7,831 bases of DNA from Motiliproteus sp048265065 (GCA_048265065.1 JBLXCH010000146.1:1-7831); one strand, 5' to 3'; counted from the first letter of the stretch, positions 1 through 6,480 are shown. Program-made: numbers and translations. The notes: generated from the sequence alone by a model not told the origin.

Positions 1-163
1 TGTAGGGCAAGAGTATACATCAGGCCTACCGTCTGCTGGTAAGTTCCTATCTAATAAACAGTTTGTTACCGGTACTGGTACGAATCAGATTTTAACACGT
101 AAGGTAGAAGACTTAGGCGGTGCGACAACGGGTCGACTCTCCTGGCAAGAGCTCAATAAGTAG
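1..163 (+). CDS. pilY1: PilY1-like type IV pilus tip/assembly protein, C-terminal end only
   Basis: This is the 3' end of a gene that enters from the left edge. The frame beginning at base 2 is open for 53 codons and stops with TAG at 161-163. The residues finish with a Gly/Thr-rich stretch and then GRLSWQELNK. A Gly-rich run followed by a G-R-x-S-W-x-E/Q-L type ending is typical of PilY1 C-termini in gammaproteobacteria. PilY1 is a large secreted or pilus-tip protein that primes type IV pilus assembly together with the minor pilins and can act in adhesion. A pilE gene starts 7 bases after the stop, which is the usual pilY1-pilE order and supports the call. The beta-propeller and von Willebrand-like domains lie outside the window, so the assignment rests on the tail and the context. 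Confidence 0.72.
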   Translation, partial: VGQEYTSGLPSAGKFLSNKQFVTGTGTNQILTRKVEDLGGATTGRLSWQELNK

Positions 164-170
164 GTGAAAC

Positions 171-614
171 GTGAATTATAAGCGACAGCAAGGTGTAACC
201 CTGATTGAGCTAATGGTGACTGTGGCCATTATTGGCATTATTGCGGCGGTGGGTTATCCGTCGTATCTGTCTTTTGTGGAGAAGTCTCGTCGAGCTGATG
301 CGCAAGCGACATTACTGTCATTTGCGTCTGCAATGGAACGGCATTTTACAGTGAATAACACTTATGCGACGACAGTTAGTGGTGCCGTGCCTACTGCGCC
401 TGAGCCTGAAGTGTTCCCTTCTCAAGCGCCGTTAGATGGTAGCGAAAAGTATTATAATTTAATTGTGCAAAGTGCTAATGCGACTTCATTTGAAATCCGT
501 GCGGTGCCAAAAGGTGCGCAGTCAGGGGATGGCTGTGGCACGTTGACGGTTGCTCATACTGGTGCTCGAGATGTTACTGGTGGCTCTTTAAGCAAGAATG
601 ATTGCTGGAATTAG
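171..614 (+). CDS. pilE: Type IV minor pilin PilE
   Basis: A 147-residue type IV prepilin. The leader is MNYKRQQG, which prepilin peptidase PilD would cut after Gly8, followed by VTLIELMVTVAIIGIIAAVG, the hydrophobic N-terminal helix with Glu at mature position +5. Mature +1 is Val rather than the usual methylated Phe. After the helix comes GYPSY and a SRRADAQATLL stretch characteristic of PilE-class minor pilins. The globular domain ends with a Cys122-Cys145 pair, probably the disulfide-bonded D-region, and the final residues are CWN. Minor pilins of this class form a priming complex with PilV, PilW, PilX, FimU and PilY1 at the pilus tip. The start is GTG; an in-frame TGA two codons upstream excludes an earlier start. 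An AGGTGA-like ribosome site at 162-167 overlaps the upstream stop with only a 3-base spacer, suggesting translation coupled to pilY1. An intrinsic terminator follows the gene. Confidence 0.93.
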   Translation: MNYKRQQGVTLIELMVTVAIIGIIAAVGYPSYLSFVEKSRRADAQATLLSFASAMERHFTVNNTYATTVSGAVPTAPEPEVFPSQAPLDGSEKYYNLIVQSANATSFEIRAVPKGAQSGDGCGTLTVAHTGARDVTGGSLSKNDCWN

Positions 615-640
615 CACCAAAAAGCTGTTTGCGTTAATCT

Positions 641-672
641 AAAAACCGCTGAATGAATCAGCGGTTTTTTTA
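641..672 (+). terminator. Rho-independent terminator after pilE
   Basis: A perfect 8-bp stem (ACCGCTGA at 645-652, TCAGCGGT at 658-665) with a 5-base loop is followed by a run of seven T (665-671). It is preceded by a run of A, so the stem can lengthen and the element could also work on the minus strand. It lies 26 bases after the pilE stop and probably ends the minor-pilin operon transcript. Confidence 0.92.
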
Positions 673-695
673 TGATTAATAATCGTCACGGATGA

Positions 696-701
696 CGGAG
701 G
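696..701 (+). promoter_or_regulatory. Ribosome binding site that decides the fimT start
   Basis: CGGAGG lies 4 bases before the ATG at 706. A second in-frame ATG at 718 has AAAGGA directly against it with no spacer, so 706 is preferred. The spacing is short, and a small inverted repeat (CGTCA 684-688, TGACG 693-697) abuts this site. Confidence 0.6.
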
Positions 702-705
702 TTTT

Positions 706-1296
706 ATGTGCAAAGGAATGCGCAAGCGTAATCTCGCCTGCAGTTTTTGGGTGCACCAAGGGTTTACCTTACCTGAGTTGATTGTTGCTCTAGCTATTGT
801 GGCTTTATCTATCAGCTCGTTGACCACCTTAACTCGCTGGGTTGAATCCAGCCGAGTTGATACCGCTATGTTAAACTTGCGCACGGCGCTTTATGCAGCC
901 AGAGCTGAGGCAATTACTCGGGGTGGCCGAGTGGCTATTTGCCGACGAAGTCATGGTCTATTACAGCAGTGTTCTGGTAGTTCTGCGGTTGGCAAACCGG
1001 ATTGGAGCGACGGCTGGTTGATGTTTTGGGATCAGGATCAGGACCGTTTGTTTGATGAGAGCAAAGGTGACCTAATCCTGCGCGTATTTCCGTCCTCTCA
1101 CCCCAATGTCAAAGTGCATTGGAATCGAGGTGATTATATTGCGTATCAAGCTTCTGGCGTGCTGGATTCAGGAAGTGGAACGTTTTGTTTTGGTCTTAAT
1201 GATGGCTCAGATAGTGTTAAAGAATTAGTGATATTTAGGACAGGGCGAGCAAGAGTTTCTGCAGGTGAGTGTAGTTACGACTTTGCCCTTCTTTGA
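706..1296 (+). CDS. fimT: FimT/GspH-family type IV minor pilin, probably FimT
   Basis: A 196-residue prepilin-like protein. The processing site is G19|FTLPEL, with Phe at +1 and Glu at +5, followed by a hydrophobic helix (about residues 20-40). The body resembles the GspH/FimT domain: an ALYAARAEAITRGGRVAICRRS segment, a DGWLMFWDQDQDRLFD segment, and a C-terminal beta region with GTFCFG and LVIFRTGRARVSAGEC. The tail carries GRAR at residues 180-183, fitting the GRxR motif described for DNA-binding FimT proteins of naturally competent gammaproteobacteria. The leader is long for a type IVa pilin (19 residues, or 15 if translation starts at Met5). In P. aeruginosa fimT also neighbours a ThiO-like oxidase gene, as here. 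The gene lies just after the pilE terminator, so it needs read-through or its own promoter, and I see no convincing one. FimU is the alternative, but the motif and the thiO neighbour favour FimT. Confidence 0.85.
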   Translation: MCKGMRKRNLACSFWVHQGFTLPELIVALAIVALSISSLTTLTRWVESSRVDTAMLNLRTALYAARAEAITRGGRVAICRRSHGLLQQCSGSSAVGKPDWSDGWLMFWDQDQDRLFDESKGDLILRVFPSSHPNVKVHWNRGDYIAYQASGVLDSGSGTFCFGLNDGSDSVKELVIFRTGRARVSAGECSYDFALL

Positions 1297-1350
1297 TGTG
1301 TTTTTATAGTTTCGATTTTACAACGTTGTTACTTGGGTTTTTGACGATAC

Positions 1351-2460
1351 ATGCATGCAGATATAGCAATTATTGGCGCCGGCGTTATAGGAATGATGAC
1401 GGCACGAGAACTAGCGGCTTCCGGAGCAGAGGTGCTGTTAATCGAGAAATCTTTGCCCGCACAAGAAGCGAGTTGGGCAGGGGGTGGGATTGTATCGCCG
1501 CTCTATCCTTGGCGTTACAGTGAAGCTATTACTGCTCTCGCTAGCTGGTCACAGATTAGTTATGTGCATCTCTCTGAGGCGTTATTGGAAGAAACGGGTT
1601 TGGACCCAGAGCTTCGACAGAAAGGCTTGTTAATGCTGGCGGTAGAAGACCAGCTCGAAGCGCTAGCTTGGGCCAAAGACTATCAACGTAATTTAGTTGA
1701 GGTCGATAGCCGTTTTATTAGTGAGCTTGAACCTAATTTGCCGGCGACCGTTGAAAGTGCTGTTTGGATGCCTGAAGTTGCAAGTATCCGAAACCCGCGA
1801 CTTGGTCAGTCACTACGACGTAGCCTGCAAAATAAGCGAAATGTCCGTTTCGCCACAGAGTCTGAAGTGCTTTCAGCTGAAATCACTGACGGTCGTTTGC
1901 TCTCAATTATGACGACAAAAGGCAAGATATCAGCTGATAAATTCATTCTCAGCGCAGGGGCTTGGACAGGTGATCTTGCTAAGGTCTTTGGCGTTAACGT
2001 GTCAGTGGAGCCGGTCAAAGGGCAGATGTTGGTGATTAAGTCCGAAGTTGGTTTTGTGAATCGAGTGATTATGCAAAACGGACGCTATTTGATTCCCCGT
2101 GCTGATGGTCGTGTGCTTGTTGGAAGTACGCTGGAGTTTGAAGGTTACGACAAAACAACTCATGCTGAAGCGGCAGATAACCTGCATCAATCAGCCCTTG
2201 AGATTATGCCTGCACTATCGCAGTTTAATATCGAGCATCATTGGGCGGGCTTACGTCCTGGTTGCCCGAATGGTATTCCTTATATTGACCAAGCCCCCGG
2301 GTTTGAGAACTTTTATGTCAACGCCGGACATTACCGCAATGGTTTAGTCCTCGCTCCGGCGTCTTGTCGGTTAATGGCTGATATTGTCTTGGGCAGAAAG
2401 CCTATTATAGATCCAGGCTTTTATACGTTTGAGGCTAGTCGAGGCGATCGACTTATTTAA
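1351..2460 (+). CDS. thiO: Glycine oxidase ThiO (FAD-dependent)
   Basis: A 369-residue flavoenzyme of the DAO family. Glycine oxidase converts glycine with O2 to iminoacetate (dehydroglycine) and H2O2; the imine feeds the ThiG-ThiS thiazole synthase in thiamine biosynthesis. The FAD-binding Rossmann motif GAGVIG is at residues 9-14, with the ribose-binding acidic residue Glu32 at the end of strand 2. The conserved ASWAGGGIVSPLYPWRY block is at 40-56. Tyr246, Arg302 (in GLRPG) and Arg329 (in HYRNG) fall at the same numbers as the substrate-carboxylate residues of Bacillus subtilis glycine oxidase, itself 369 residues. The ATG is supported because the dinucleotide fold starts at once and an in-frame TGA lies three codons upstream, although no good ribosome site is visible. 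The gene is 54 bases after fimT and no thiS or thiG is adjacent, as with the ThiO-like gene next to fimT in Pseudomonas. Co-transcription with fimT is likely. Confidence 0.94.
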   Translation: MHADIAIIGAGVIGMMTARELAASGAEVLLIEKSLPAQEASWAGGGIVSPLYPWRYSEAITALASWSQISYVHLSEALLEETGLDPELRQKGLLMLAVEDQLEALAWAKDYQRNLVEVDSRFISELEPNLPATVESAVWMPEVASIRNPRLGQSLRRSLQNKRNVRFATESEVLSAEITDGRLLSIMTTKGKISADKFILSAGAWTGDLAKVFGVNVSVEPVKGQMLVIKSEVGFVNRVIMQNGRYLIPRADGRVLVGSTLEFEGYDKTTHAEAADNLHQSALEIMPALSQFNIEHHWAGLRPGCPNGIPYIDQAPGFENFYVNAGHYRNGLVLAPASCRLMADIVLGRKPIIDPGFYTFEASRGDRLI

Positions 2461-2467
2461 CAGGATG

Positions 2468-2492
2468 GCAGCACGCTATGCTAGCGTGCTGC
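2468..2492. terminator. Perfect hairpin after thiO, possible terminator at convergent genes
   Basis: An 11-bp perfect GC-rich stem (2468-2478 with 2482-2492) with a TGC loop starts 8 bases after the thiO stop. A run of five T follows only at 2505-2509, 12 bases after the stem, so it is not a classical intrinsic terminator. On the minus strand no T-run follows. It may stop or protect the thiO transcript, and it separates thiO from the convergent nadE. Confidence 0.45.
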
Positions 2493-2574
2493 GATAGTCA
2501 TACCTTTTTAATCTAATTACCACCATCATGACTTTCGTTAGGCGAGGCTAAGGTACGCATAAAAATTGAGGCTC

Positions 2575-3411
2575 TCATGCATCATAGATGGTTGGTATTG
2601 GTACTCGTTTGTGTTGTGTTTTAAGGAAGATATCGATTAGCTGCGCTTCGATATCTGCAGGCACCGGTTTGCCTTCGAGGAAACTGTCAATATCATCATA
2701 GCGAATGCCTAGTGCTTCCTCATCTGCTTTAGCGGGCTCCAGACATTCAAGATCGGCGGTTGGTGTTTTGTGTACGAGAGTTTCAGGGGCTCCGAGTGTT
2801 TGTGCCAGCAATCTAACCTGCCTTTTGCTGAGACCAAATAGCGGGGCTAAATCGCAAGCGCCGTCACCGTATTTGGTATAGAACCCGGTAATGTTCTCCG
2901 CAGAGTGATCTGTGCCTAACACTAAGCCTTTCATGATGCCTGCAACCTGAAACTGTGCGGCCATGCGGGTTCTGGCTTTCGTATTACCTTTCACAAAATC
3001 GATAGCCGTTTCAGAAGCGTTGAGGATATTCGCTTCAGCCATCGCTGCCATTGCTTGCTCGTGAATGCCGTCAGCGCCAGGCTTTACATTGATAGTTAGG
3101 CTGCTGCTGGGTTGAATAAACTGTAGTGCCACTTGCGCATCGTCTTCGTCAGCTTGAACGCCATAGGGAAGACGCACGGCGATAAATTGGTAACTATTGG
3201 TGTTGTTCTCTTCATTAAGCTCGTTGATGGCAATTTGAGCTAAGCGGCCACAGGTCGAAGAGTCAACGCCACCGCTAATGCCCAACACTAAACAGTGTAG
3301 GCCAGAGCGGGTCAGTTGTTGTTTTATGAAGTCGACGCGTCGTTTGATTTCGAGGTTAGCGTCGATTTCCGGCAGTACACGCATTTCATCAATAATCGTC
3401 TGGCGGTCCAT
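2575..3411 (-). CDS. nadE: NAD+ synthetase, ammonia-dependent
   Basis: NadE makes NAD+ from nicotinic acid adenine dinucleotide, ATP and ammonia, the last step of NAD synthesis in the cytoplasm. From the chosen ATG the protein has 278 residues, close to the 275 of E. coli NadE, and lacks the glutaminase domain of the long form. The ATP-pyrophosphatase P-loop SGGVDSS is at residues 46-52, at the same position as SGGQDST in E. coli. Other family blocks are AVRLPYGVQADE, GTDHSAENITGFYTKYGDG, GLSKRQVRLLAQ, KTPTADLE and the end KTQHKRVPIPT. The frame could start further out (TTG at 3450, ATG at 3417), but AGAAGGG at 3426-3420 lies 8 bases before the ATG at 3411, which also gives the family length. 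It is 112 bases downstream of bamD on the same strand with no clear terminator between, so co-transcription is possible. It converges on thiO. Confidence 0.95.
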   Translation of the reverse strand: MDRQTIIDEMRVLPEIDANLEIKRRVDFIKQQLTRSGLHCLVLGISGGVDSSTCGRLAQIAINELNEENNTNSYQFIAVRLPYGVQADEDDAQVALQFIQPSSSLTINVKPGADGIHEQAMAAMAEANILNASETAIDFVKGNTKARTRMAAQFQVAGIMKGLVLGTDHSAENITGFYTKYGDGACDLAPLFGLSKRQVRLLAQTLGAPETLVHKTPTADLECLEPAKADEEALGIRYDDIDSFLEGKPVPADIEAQLIDIFLKTQHKRVPIPTIYDA

Positions 3412-3419
3412 TGTCATAT

Positions 3420-3426
3420 CCCTTCT
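3420..3426 (-). promoter_or_regulatory. Ribosome binding site that decides the nadE start
   Basis: On the minus strand AGAAGGG is 8 bases before the ATG at 3411 but only 2 bases before the in-frame ATG at 3417. The spacing favours 3411, two codons inside the upstream ATG. Confidence 0.6.
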
Positions 3427-3523
3427 GTGCGTTTGCAAAGTCGTGGCCAAGTGGTGCGATAGGTTCCTTGCTGTGGTCCACTCTCAAGAGGCTTCTCAGA
3501 GTATCAAGTGTTCAGCAGAATTA

Positions 3524-4369
3524 TTAGTCGTTGCTGGGCGCGCTAGGGACTTCATCGTCGCTAATCCAGCCTAAACTTAAAATACTGAGCCATGATCGTG
3601 AGTTTTTATCCTCTTCATTGAGGTTAAAGGTGGGGAAGTTGGTATTTAATACTTCCTGTGCGTTGTTGGCCGCATCATTTAAACCAAGCTCCTTGTAGGC
3701 GTGTGCCATGATGCTAAGCCCATACGGAACTGCTGGCGTTTGTTGGTAGTTTTCTACGATATAGCGACCGCGATTAGCAGCGGCGATCCAAGCACCACGC
3801 TTGATGTAATAGCTGGCTACATGGATTTCGTATTGTGCTAGCTGGTTTTTAAGATATAGCATGCGCTTGCGAGCGTCTGGAGAGTATTCGCTATTGGGAA
3901 ATTGGTTCAATAGTGTGGAAAAATCACTAAAAGAGTCCCGTGCTGCCCCAGGGTCTCGTTTCGACGAGTCTGTCGGTGCAAATCGGTCGAAGATACCTTT
4001 ATCGGCTTCGAAGTTAATAAGACCACGGATGTAATACACGTAATCAATGTTTTCATGGCTCGGATAGAGTCGTAAGAACCGGTCGGCAGCTGACAAACCT
4101 AGGGCACTATCGCCACGACGATAATAACTGTAGATGAGCTCTAATTGAGCCTGCTCAGAGTAACGACCAAAGGGGTAGTGTGTTTCTAATTTCTCGAAGT
4201 TGCTGACAGCATCTTCATAACGTCCTTTTTGAACCGCTTCGATGCCTTTATCATAAAGTTCGGGCTCGGAGATATAGTAGGCCTCTTCGTCATCGCCTCC
4301 GAATAATGAGCAACCGCTAATTAAGATCGCGAATATTGTTAAAAATAGACCTTTGTAAATGGGTTTCAT
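3524..4369 (-). CDS. bamD: Outer membrane assembly lipoprotein BamD (ComL family)
   Basis: BamD is the essential lipoprotein of the BAM complex that folds beta-barrel proteins into the outer membrane, working with BamA from the periplasmic face. The 281-residue precursor has a lipoprotein signal: KPIYK, a hydrophobic stretch, then the lipobox ISGC with the lipidated Cys20. The mature part is built of tetratricopeptide-like helices: GIEAVQKGRYEDAVSNFEKL, then HYPFGRYSEQAQLELIYSYY, then ADRFLRLYPSHENIDYVYYIRG. Further on are RDPGAARDSFSDF, FPNSEYSPDARKRM and YYIKRGAWIAAANRGRYIVENY, which match E. coli BamD block by block. It is about 36 residues longer than E. coli BamD (245), mostly in an acidic, Ser-rich C-terminal tail. 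No strong ribosome site precedes the ATG. It is divergent from rluD, as comL and rluD are neighbours in Pseudomonas, and nadE follows downstream. Confidence 0.96.
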   Translation of the reverse strand: MKPIYKGLFLTIFAILISGCSLFGGDDEEAYYISEPELYDKGIEAVQKGRYEDAVSNFEKLETHYPFGRYSEQAQLELIYSYYRRGDSALGLSAADRFLRLYPSHENIDYVYYIRGLINFEADKGIFDRFAPTDSSKRDPGAARDSFSDFSTLLNQFPNSEYSPDARKRMLYLKNQLAQYEIHVASYYIKRGAWIAAANRGRYIVENYQQTPAVPYGLSIMAHAYKELGLNDAANNAQEVLNTNFPTFNLNEEDKNSRSWLSILSLGWISDDEVPSAPSND

Positions 4370-4545
4370 AATGGATTGCTCAGAAAATTCAGCTGCACTG
4401 GGTTATACTATTGGCGCTATTTAACCATAGCCTTTGGTCCTAGGCCAAAGTATCCAGTGGCATGTTGCGAGAATATTGTTGCAGATAATATTGAGTATAA
4501 AGAATTTCGCCAAAAACATGCCTCATTTATTTCTGAAGGTTTTCA
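4370..4545. promoter_or_regulatory. Divergent promoter region between bamD and rluD
   Basis: This 176-base gap must carry start signals for both genes. It is AT-rich, with TATACT at 4404-4409, GATAAT at 4484-4489 and TATAAA at 4496-4501 as possible -10 boxes on the + strand, but none has a -35 box at a good distance. A 19-base palindrome lies at 4432-4450. I cannot place either promoter with confidence. Confidence 0.4.
4432..4450. repeat. Near-perfect 19-base inverted repeat between bamD and rluD
   Basis: CTTTGGTC at 4432-4439 pairs with GGCCAAAG at 4443-4450 around a 3-base centre, with a single G-T mismatch. It is 63 bases before the bamD start and 96 bases before the rluD start. The symmetry suits a dimeric regulator site or an mRNA hairpin. 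No T-run follows on either strand, so it is not a terminator. Confidence 0.55.
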
Positions 4546-5511
4546 ATGTCTGATCCAATCCAGCTTAGTGCTGAAGTCCCGTTCTCCTTAAGCGGTAGCC
4601 GTTTAGATCAAGCGGTTGCTCAGTTATTTCCTGATTATTCACGTTCGCGCCTGCAGTCGTGGATTAAGTCGGGTGAGCTAACGGTTGATGATAAAACATG
4701 GCGAGTCCGGGATAAGCTGTCAGGTGGTGAGGTTGTGAAAATCGACGCTGAAGTTGAAGCGCAGGAGCGTTGGCAGCCAGAGGCAATCGATATTGATGTC
4801 GTCTATGAGGATGATGATATTTTGATCATCAACAAACCGACTGGTTTGGTAGTGCATCCTGCGGCAGGACATCATGACGGCACACTGTTAAATGCATTAC
4901 TGCACCATTGTCCGCAATTAAATGCTGTGCCTCGAGCCGGTATCGTCCACCGCTTAGATAAGGACACCACGGGTTTAATGGTGGTAGCAAAAACTATTGA
5001 GGCACAAACCGAGCTGGTTTCTCAGTTGCAAGAACGAAGCATGGGACGAGAATATGAAGCGGTTGTACAAGGCGTAATGACTGGTGGTGGTAAGGTTGAT
5101 GAACCCATGGGGCGTCACCCCAAACAACGTCAAAAAATGTCGGTACACCCGCTGGGTAAGGAAGCCATTACCCATTACCGTGTGCTGCGTAAATTTCGCG
5201 GACACACGCACATACGTTTAAAGTTAGAAACCGGTCGCACACATCAGATTCGTGTCCATATGAGCCATATCCATTATCCGCTTGTGGGAGACCCAATGTA
5301 CGCTGGGCGCTTCCGTCAGCCTAAAGGGATTAGTTACGACTTGCAGGAACAGTTGCGAGGATTTCAACGCCAGGCTTTGCATGCCAAACGGTTAGAGTTG
5401 TTCCACCCGAGCACCGGGCAACTTGTTCATTGGGAAGTCGATCTGCCCGAAGACTTACAGGCATTGATTTTGGCGATGAAAAAAGACGCGAGTACGATCG
5501 TCGAGTATTAA
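4546..5511 (+). CDS. rluD: 23S rRNA pseudouridine synthase RluD (1911/1915/1917)
   Basis: RluD isomerises three uridines in helix 69 of 23S rRNA, a hairpin at the subunit interface, and supports ribosome assembly and termination. The protein has 321 residues (326 in E. coli). An N-terminal S4 RNA-binding domain covers about residues 15-75 (GSRLDQAVAQLFPDYSRSRL, SGELTVDDK, GGEVVKI). The catalytic domain follows, with INKPTGLVVHPAAGH, then the signature GIVHRLDKDTTGLMVVAKT holding the catalytic Asp138 (Asp139 in E. coli), and the RTHQIRVHMSHIHYPLVGDP block near the end. RluD is preferred over RluC because of the overall sequence and the bamD-rluD-pgeF-clpB context. The ATG at 4546 has GAAGG at 4535-4539 with a 6-base spacer. 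pgeF follows after a 151-base gap containing a repeat array whose first unit overlaps the stop codon. Confidence 0.96.
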   Translation: MSDPIQLSAEVPFSLSGSRLDQAVAQLFPDYSRSRLQSWIKSGELTVDDKTWRVRDKLSGGEVVKIDAEVEAQERWQPEAIDIDVVYEDDDILIINKPTGLVVHPAAGHHDGTLLNALLHHCPQLNAVPRAGIVHRLDKDTTGLMVVAKTIEAQTELVSQLQERSMGREYEAVVQGVMTGGGKVDEPMGRHPKQRQKMSVHPLGKEAITHYRVLRKFRGHTHIRLKLETGRTHQIRVHMSHIHYPLVGDPMYAGRFRQPKGISYDLQEQLRGFQRQALHAKRLELFHPSTGQLVHWEVDLPEDLQALILAMKKDASTIVEY

Positions 5512-5597
5512 CAAGAGATGGAATGTTGATTTTAGATTGGATCTTGATGCTAGATTGAATGTCGATACTAGATTAAACAGTAATACCCAATTTAATG
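5508..5597. repeat. Five degenerate 18-bp tandem repeats between rluD and pgeF
   Basis: Aligned by eye, five contiguous 18-base units begin at 5508, 5526, 5544, 5562 and 5580. The consensus is TTGATACTAGATTGAATG. The units match it at about 13, 14, 17, 14 and 12 of 18 positions; the three central units are clearest, each holding TAGATT at the same place. The first unit contains the rluD stop codon. All frames carry stops, so it is not coding. Further drifted sequence up to about 5615 might be another unit, but it cannot be aligned with confidence. Confidence 0.8.
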
Positions 5598-5662
5598 TTG
5601 GAAGCTGATCTTACAGTTTCGTTTTAAAACCTGCTCGATGCCATAAACGTAGAGTACGCTGA

Positions 5663-6436
5663 ATGAACACGAATATCGTTGTTCCTAGTCTTGACGCGCC
5701 AGAGTGGCCAGCCCCACCCTGGGTGAAAGCTTTTTCGACAACGCGTGAACGAGGCTATAGTCTGCCACCTTTTCAGCAGCTTAATGTGGGTGATCATGTG
5801 GGTGATGCGCCTGAGACGGTGGCGTTAAATCGTGGCCTTCTGAAACGCTACCTCGGTGATGAGTTGAGGTTTAATTGGCTGGAGCAAGTTCACGGGACTC
5901 GTGTTCTGTCGTTGGATGGAAATACGCCATTAATACCGGCGGATGCAACGACTACAGCAGTTATCAATCAAGTCTGTGTCATTATGACCGCAGACTGCCT
6001 ACCGGTTCTTTTCACTAATCAACCAGGCTCTTGTGTCGCCGCGGCTCATGCTGGCTGGCGTGGGTTGTGTGATGGTGTGCTTGAGGCGACAGTGACGGCG
6101 ATGGGTTGCCCAGCAGAAACGGTGATGGCGTGGCTAGGACCAGCAATCGGGCCTAGCGCATTTCAGGTAGGTTCAGAAGTTAGGGATGCCTTTTGTCGTC
6201 GTCATCAGTTGGCTGAACAGTGTTTTATTAAGGATGCGACCGCCCCCGATAAGTGGTTGGCGAATATCTACCAGCTCGCTAAATTACGCCTTCGGTTGAT
6301 AGGGGTAGAGTCAGTTTATGGTCAGGAAGCTTGCACCTATGCCGAGCCTGATCGATATTTTTCTTACCGGCGTGATGGCCAAACAGGACGAATGGCCACT
6401 GGTATTTGGCTGTCGCCTCAAACCTCCGTTTTTTAA
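5663..6436 (+). CDS. pgeF: Peptidoglycan editing factor PgeF (YfiH / DUF152, laccase-domain family)
   Basis: A 257-residue member of the YfiH family, formerly called polyphenol oxidase or multicopper oxidase-like. In E. coli the protein prevents misincorporation of amino acids such as serine into peptidoglycan precursors; purine nucleoside and oxidase activities have also been reported for family members. The family metal-site residues are present: His77 in QVHG, Cys112 in TADCLPV and His129 in AAHAGWRG. Other family blocks are LNVGDHVGD near 40-48, WLGPAIGPSAFQVG, and YFSYRRDGQTGRMATGIW at the end. An in-frame TGA immediately before the ATG fixes the start; the ribosome site is weak (TAGAG at 5650-5654). 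It stands between rluD and clpB, the usual order in gammaproteobacteria, and may be co-transcribed with rluD across the repeat array. Confidence 0.95.
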   Translation: MNTNIVVPSLDAPEWPAPPWVKAFSTTRERGYSLPPFQQLNVGDHVGDAPETVALNRGLLKRYLGDELRFNWLEQVHGTRVLSLDGNTPLIPADATTTAVINQVCVIMTADCLPVLFTNQPGSCVAAAHAGWRGLCDGVLEATVTAMGCPAETVMAWLGPAIGPSAFQVGSEVRDAFCRRHQLAEQCFIKDATAPDKWLANIYQLAKLRLRLIGVESVYGQEACTYAEPDRYFSYRRDGQTGRMATGIWLSPQTSVF

Positions 6437-6445
6437 CGGTTATTT

Positions 6446-6470
6446 AACCTTCTTTTTTGCAAGGTTTTTT
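6446..6470 (+). terminator. Probable terminator after pgeF
   Basis: A 6-bp stem (AACCTT 6446-6451, AAGGTT 6461-6466) with a 9-base T-rich loop runs into TTTT up to 6470. The stem is short and AT-rich but placed 10 bases after the pgeF stop and before the clpB promoter, as expected. Confidence 0.55.
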
Positions 6471-6480
6471 AATTCGCTCT

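Noticed and set aside
639..884. Minus-strand open frame of 81 codons at the pilE-fimT junction
   Set aside because: It covers the intrinsic terminator and the antisense of the fimT start, with no recognisable protein features.
1293..1523. 76-codon open frame on the + strand between fimT and thiO
   Set aside because: Most of it overlaps the conserved FAD-binding start of thiO in another frame, and its residues resemble no family.
3412..3450. Longer nadE starting at TTG 3450
   Set aside because: It adds 13 residues absent from the family, uses a rare start codon, and places the good ribosome site AGAAGGG inside the coding region.
3412..3523. Terminator or separate gene between bamD and nadE
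   Set aside because: Only weak, interrupted inverted repeats without a T-run on the minus strand, and no open frame with a credible start.
4376..4591. 71-codon open frame in the bamD/rluD gap
   Set aside because: No ribosome site, unlikely composition, and it runs into rluD in a different frame; the gap is needed for promoters.
5508..5597. CRISPR array
   Set aside because: The 18-base units are directly contiguous with no unique spacers, are degenerate, and no cas gene is nearby.
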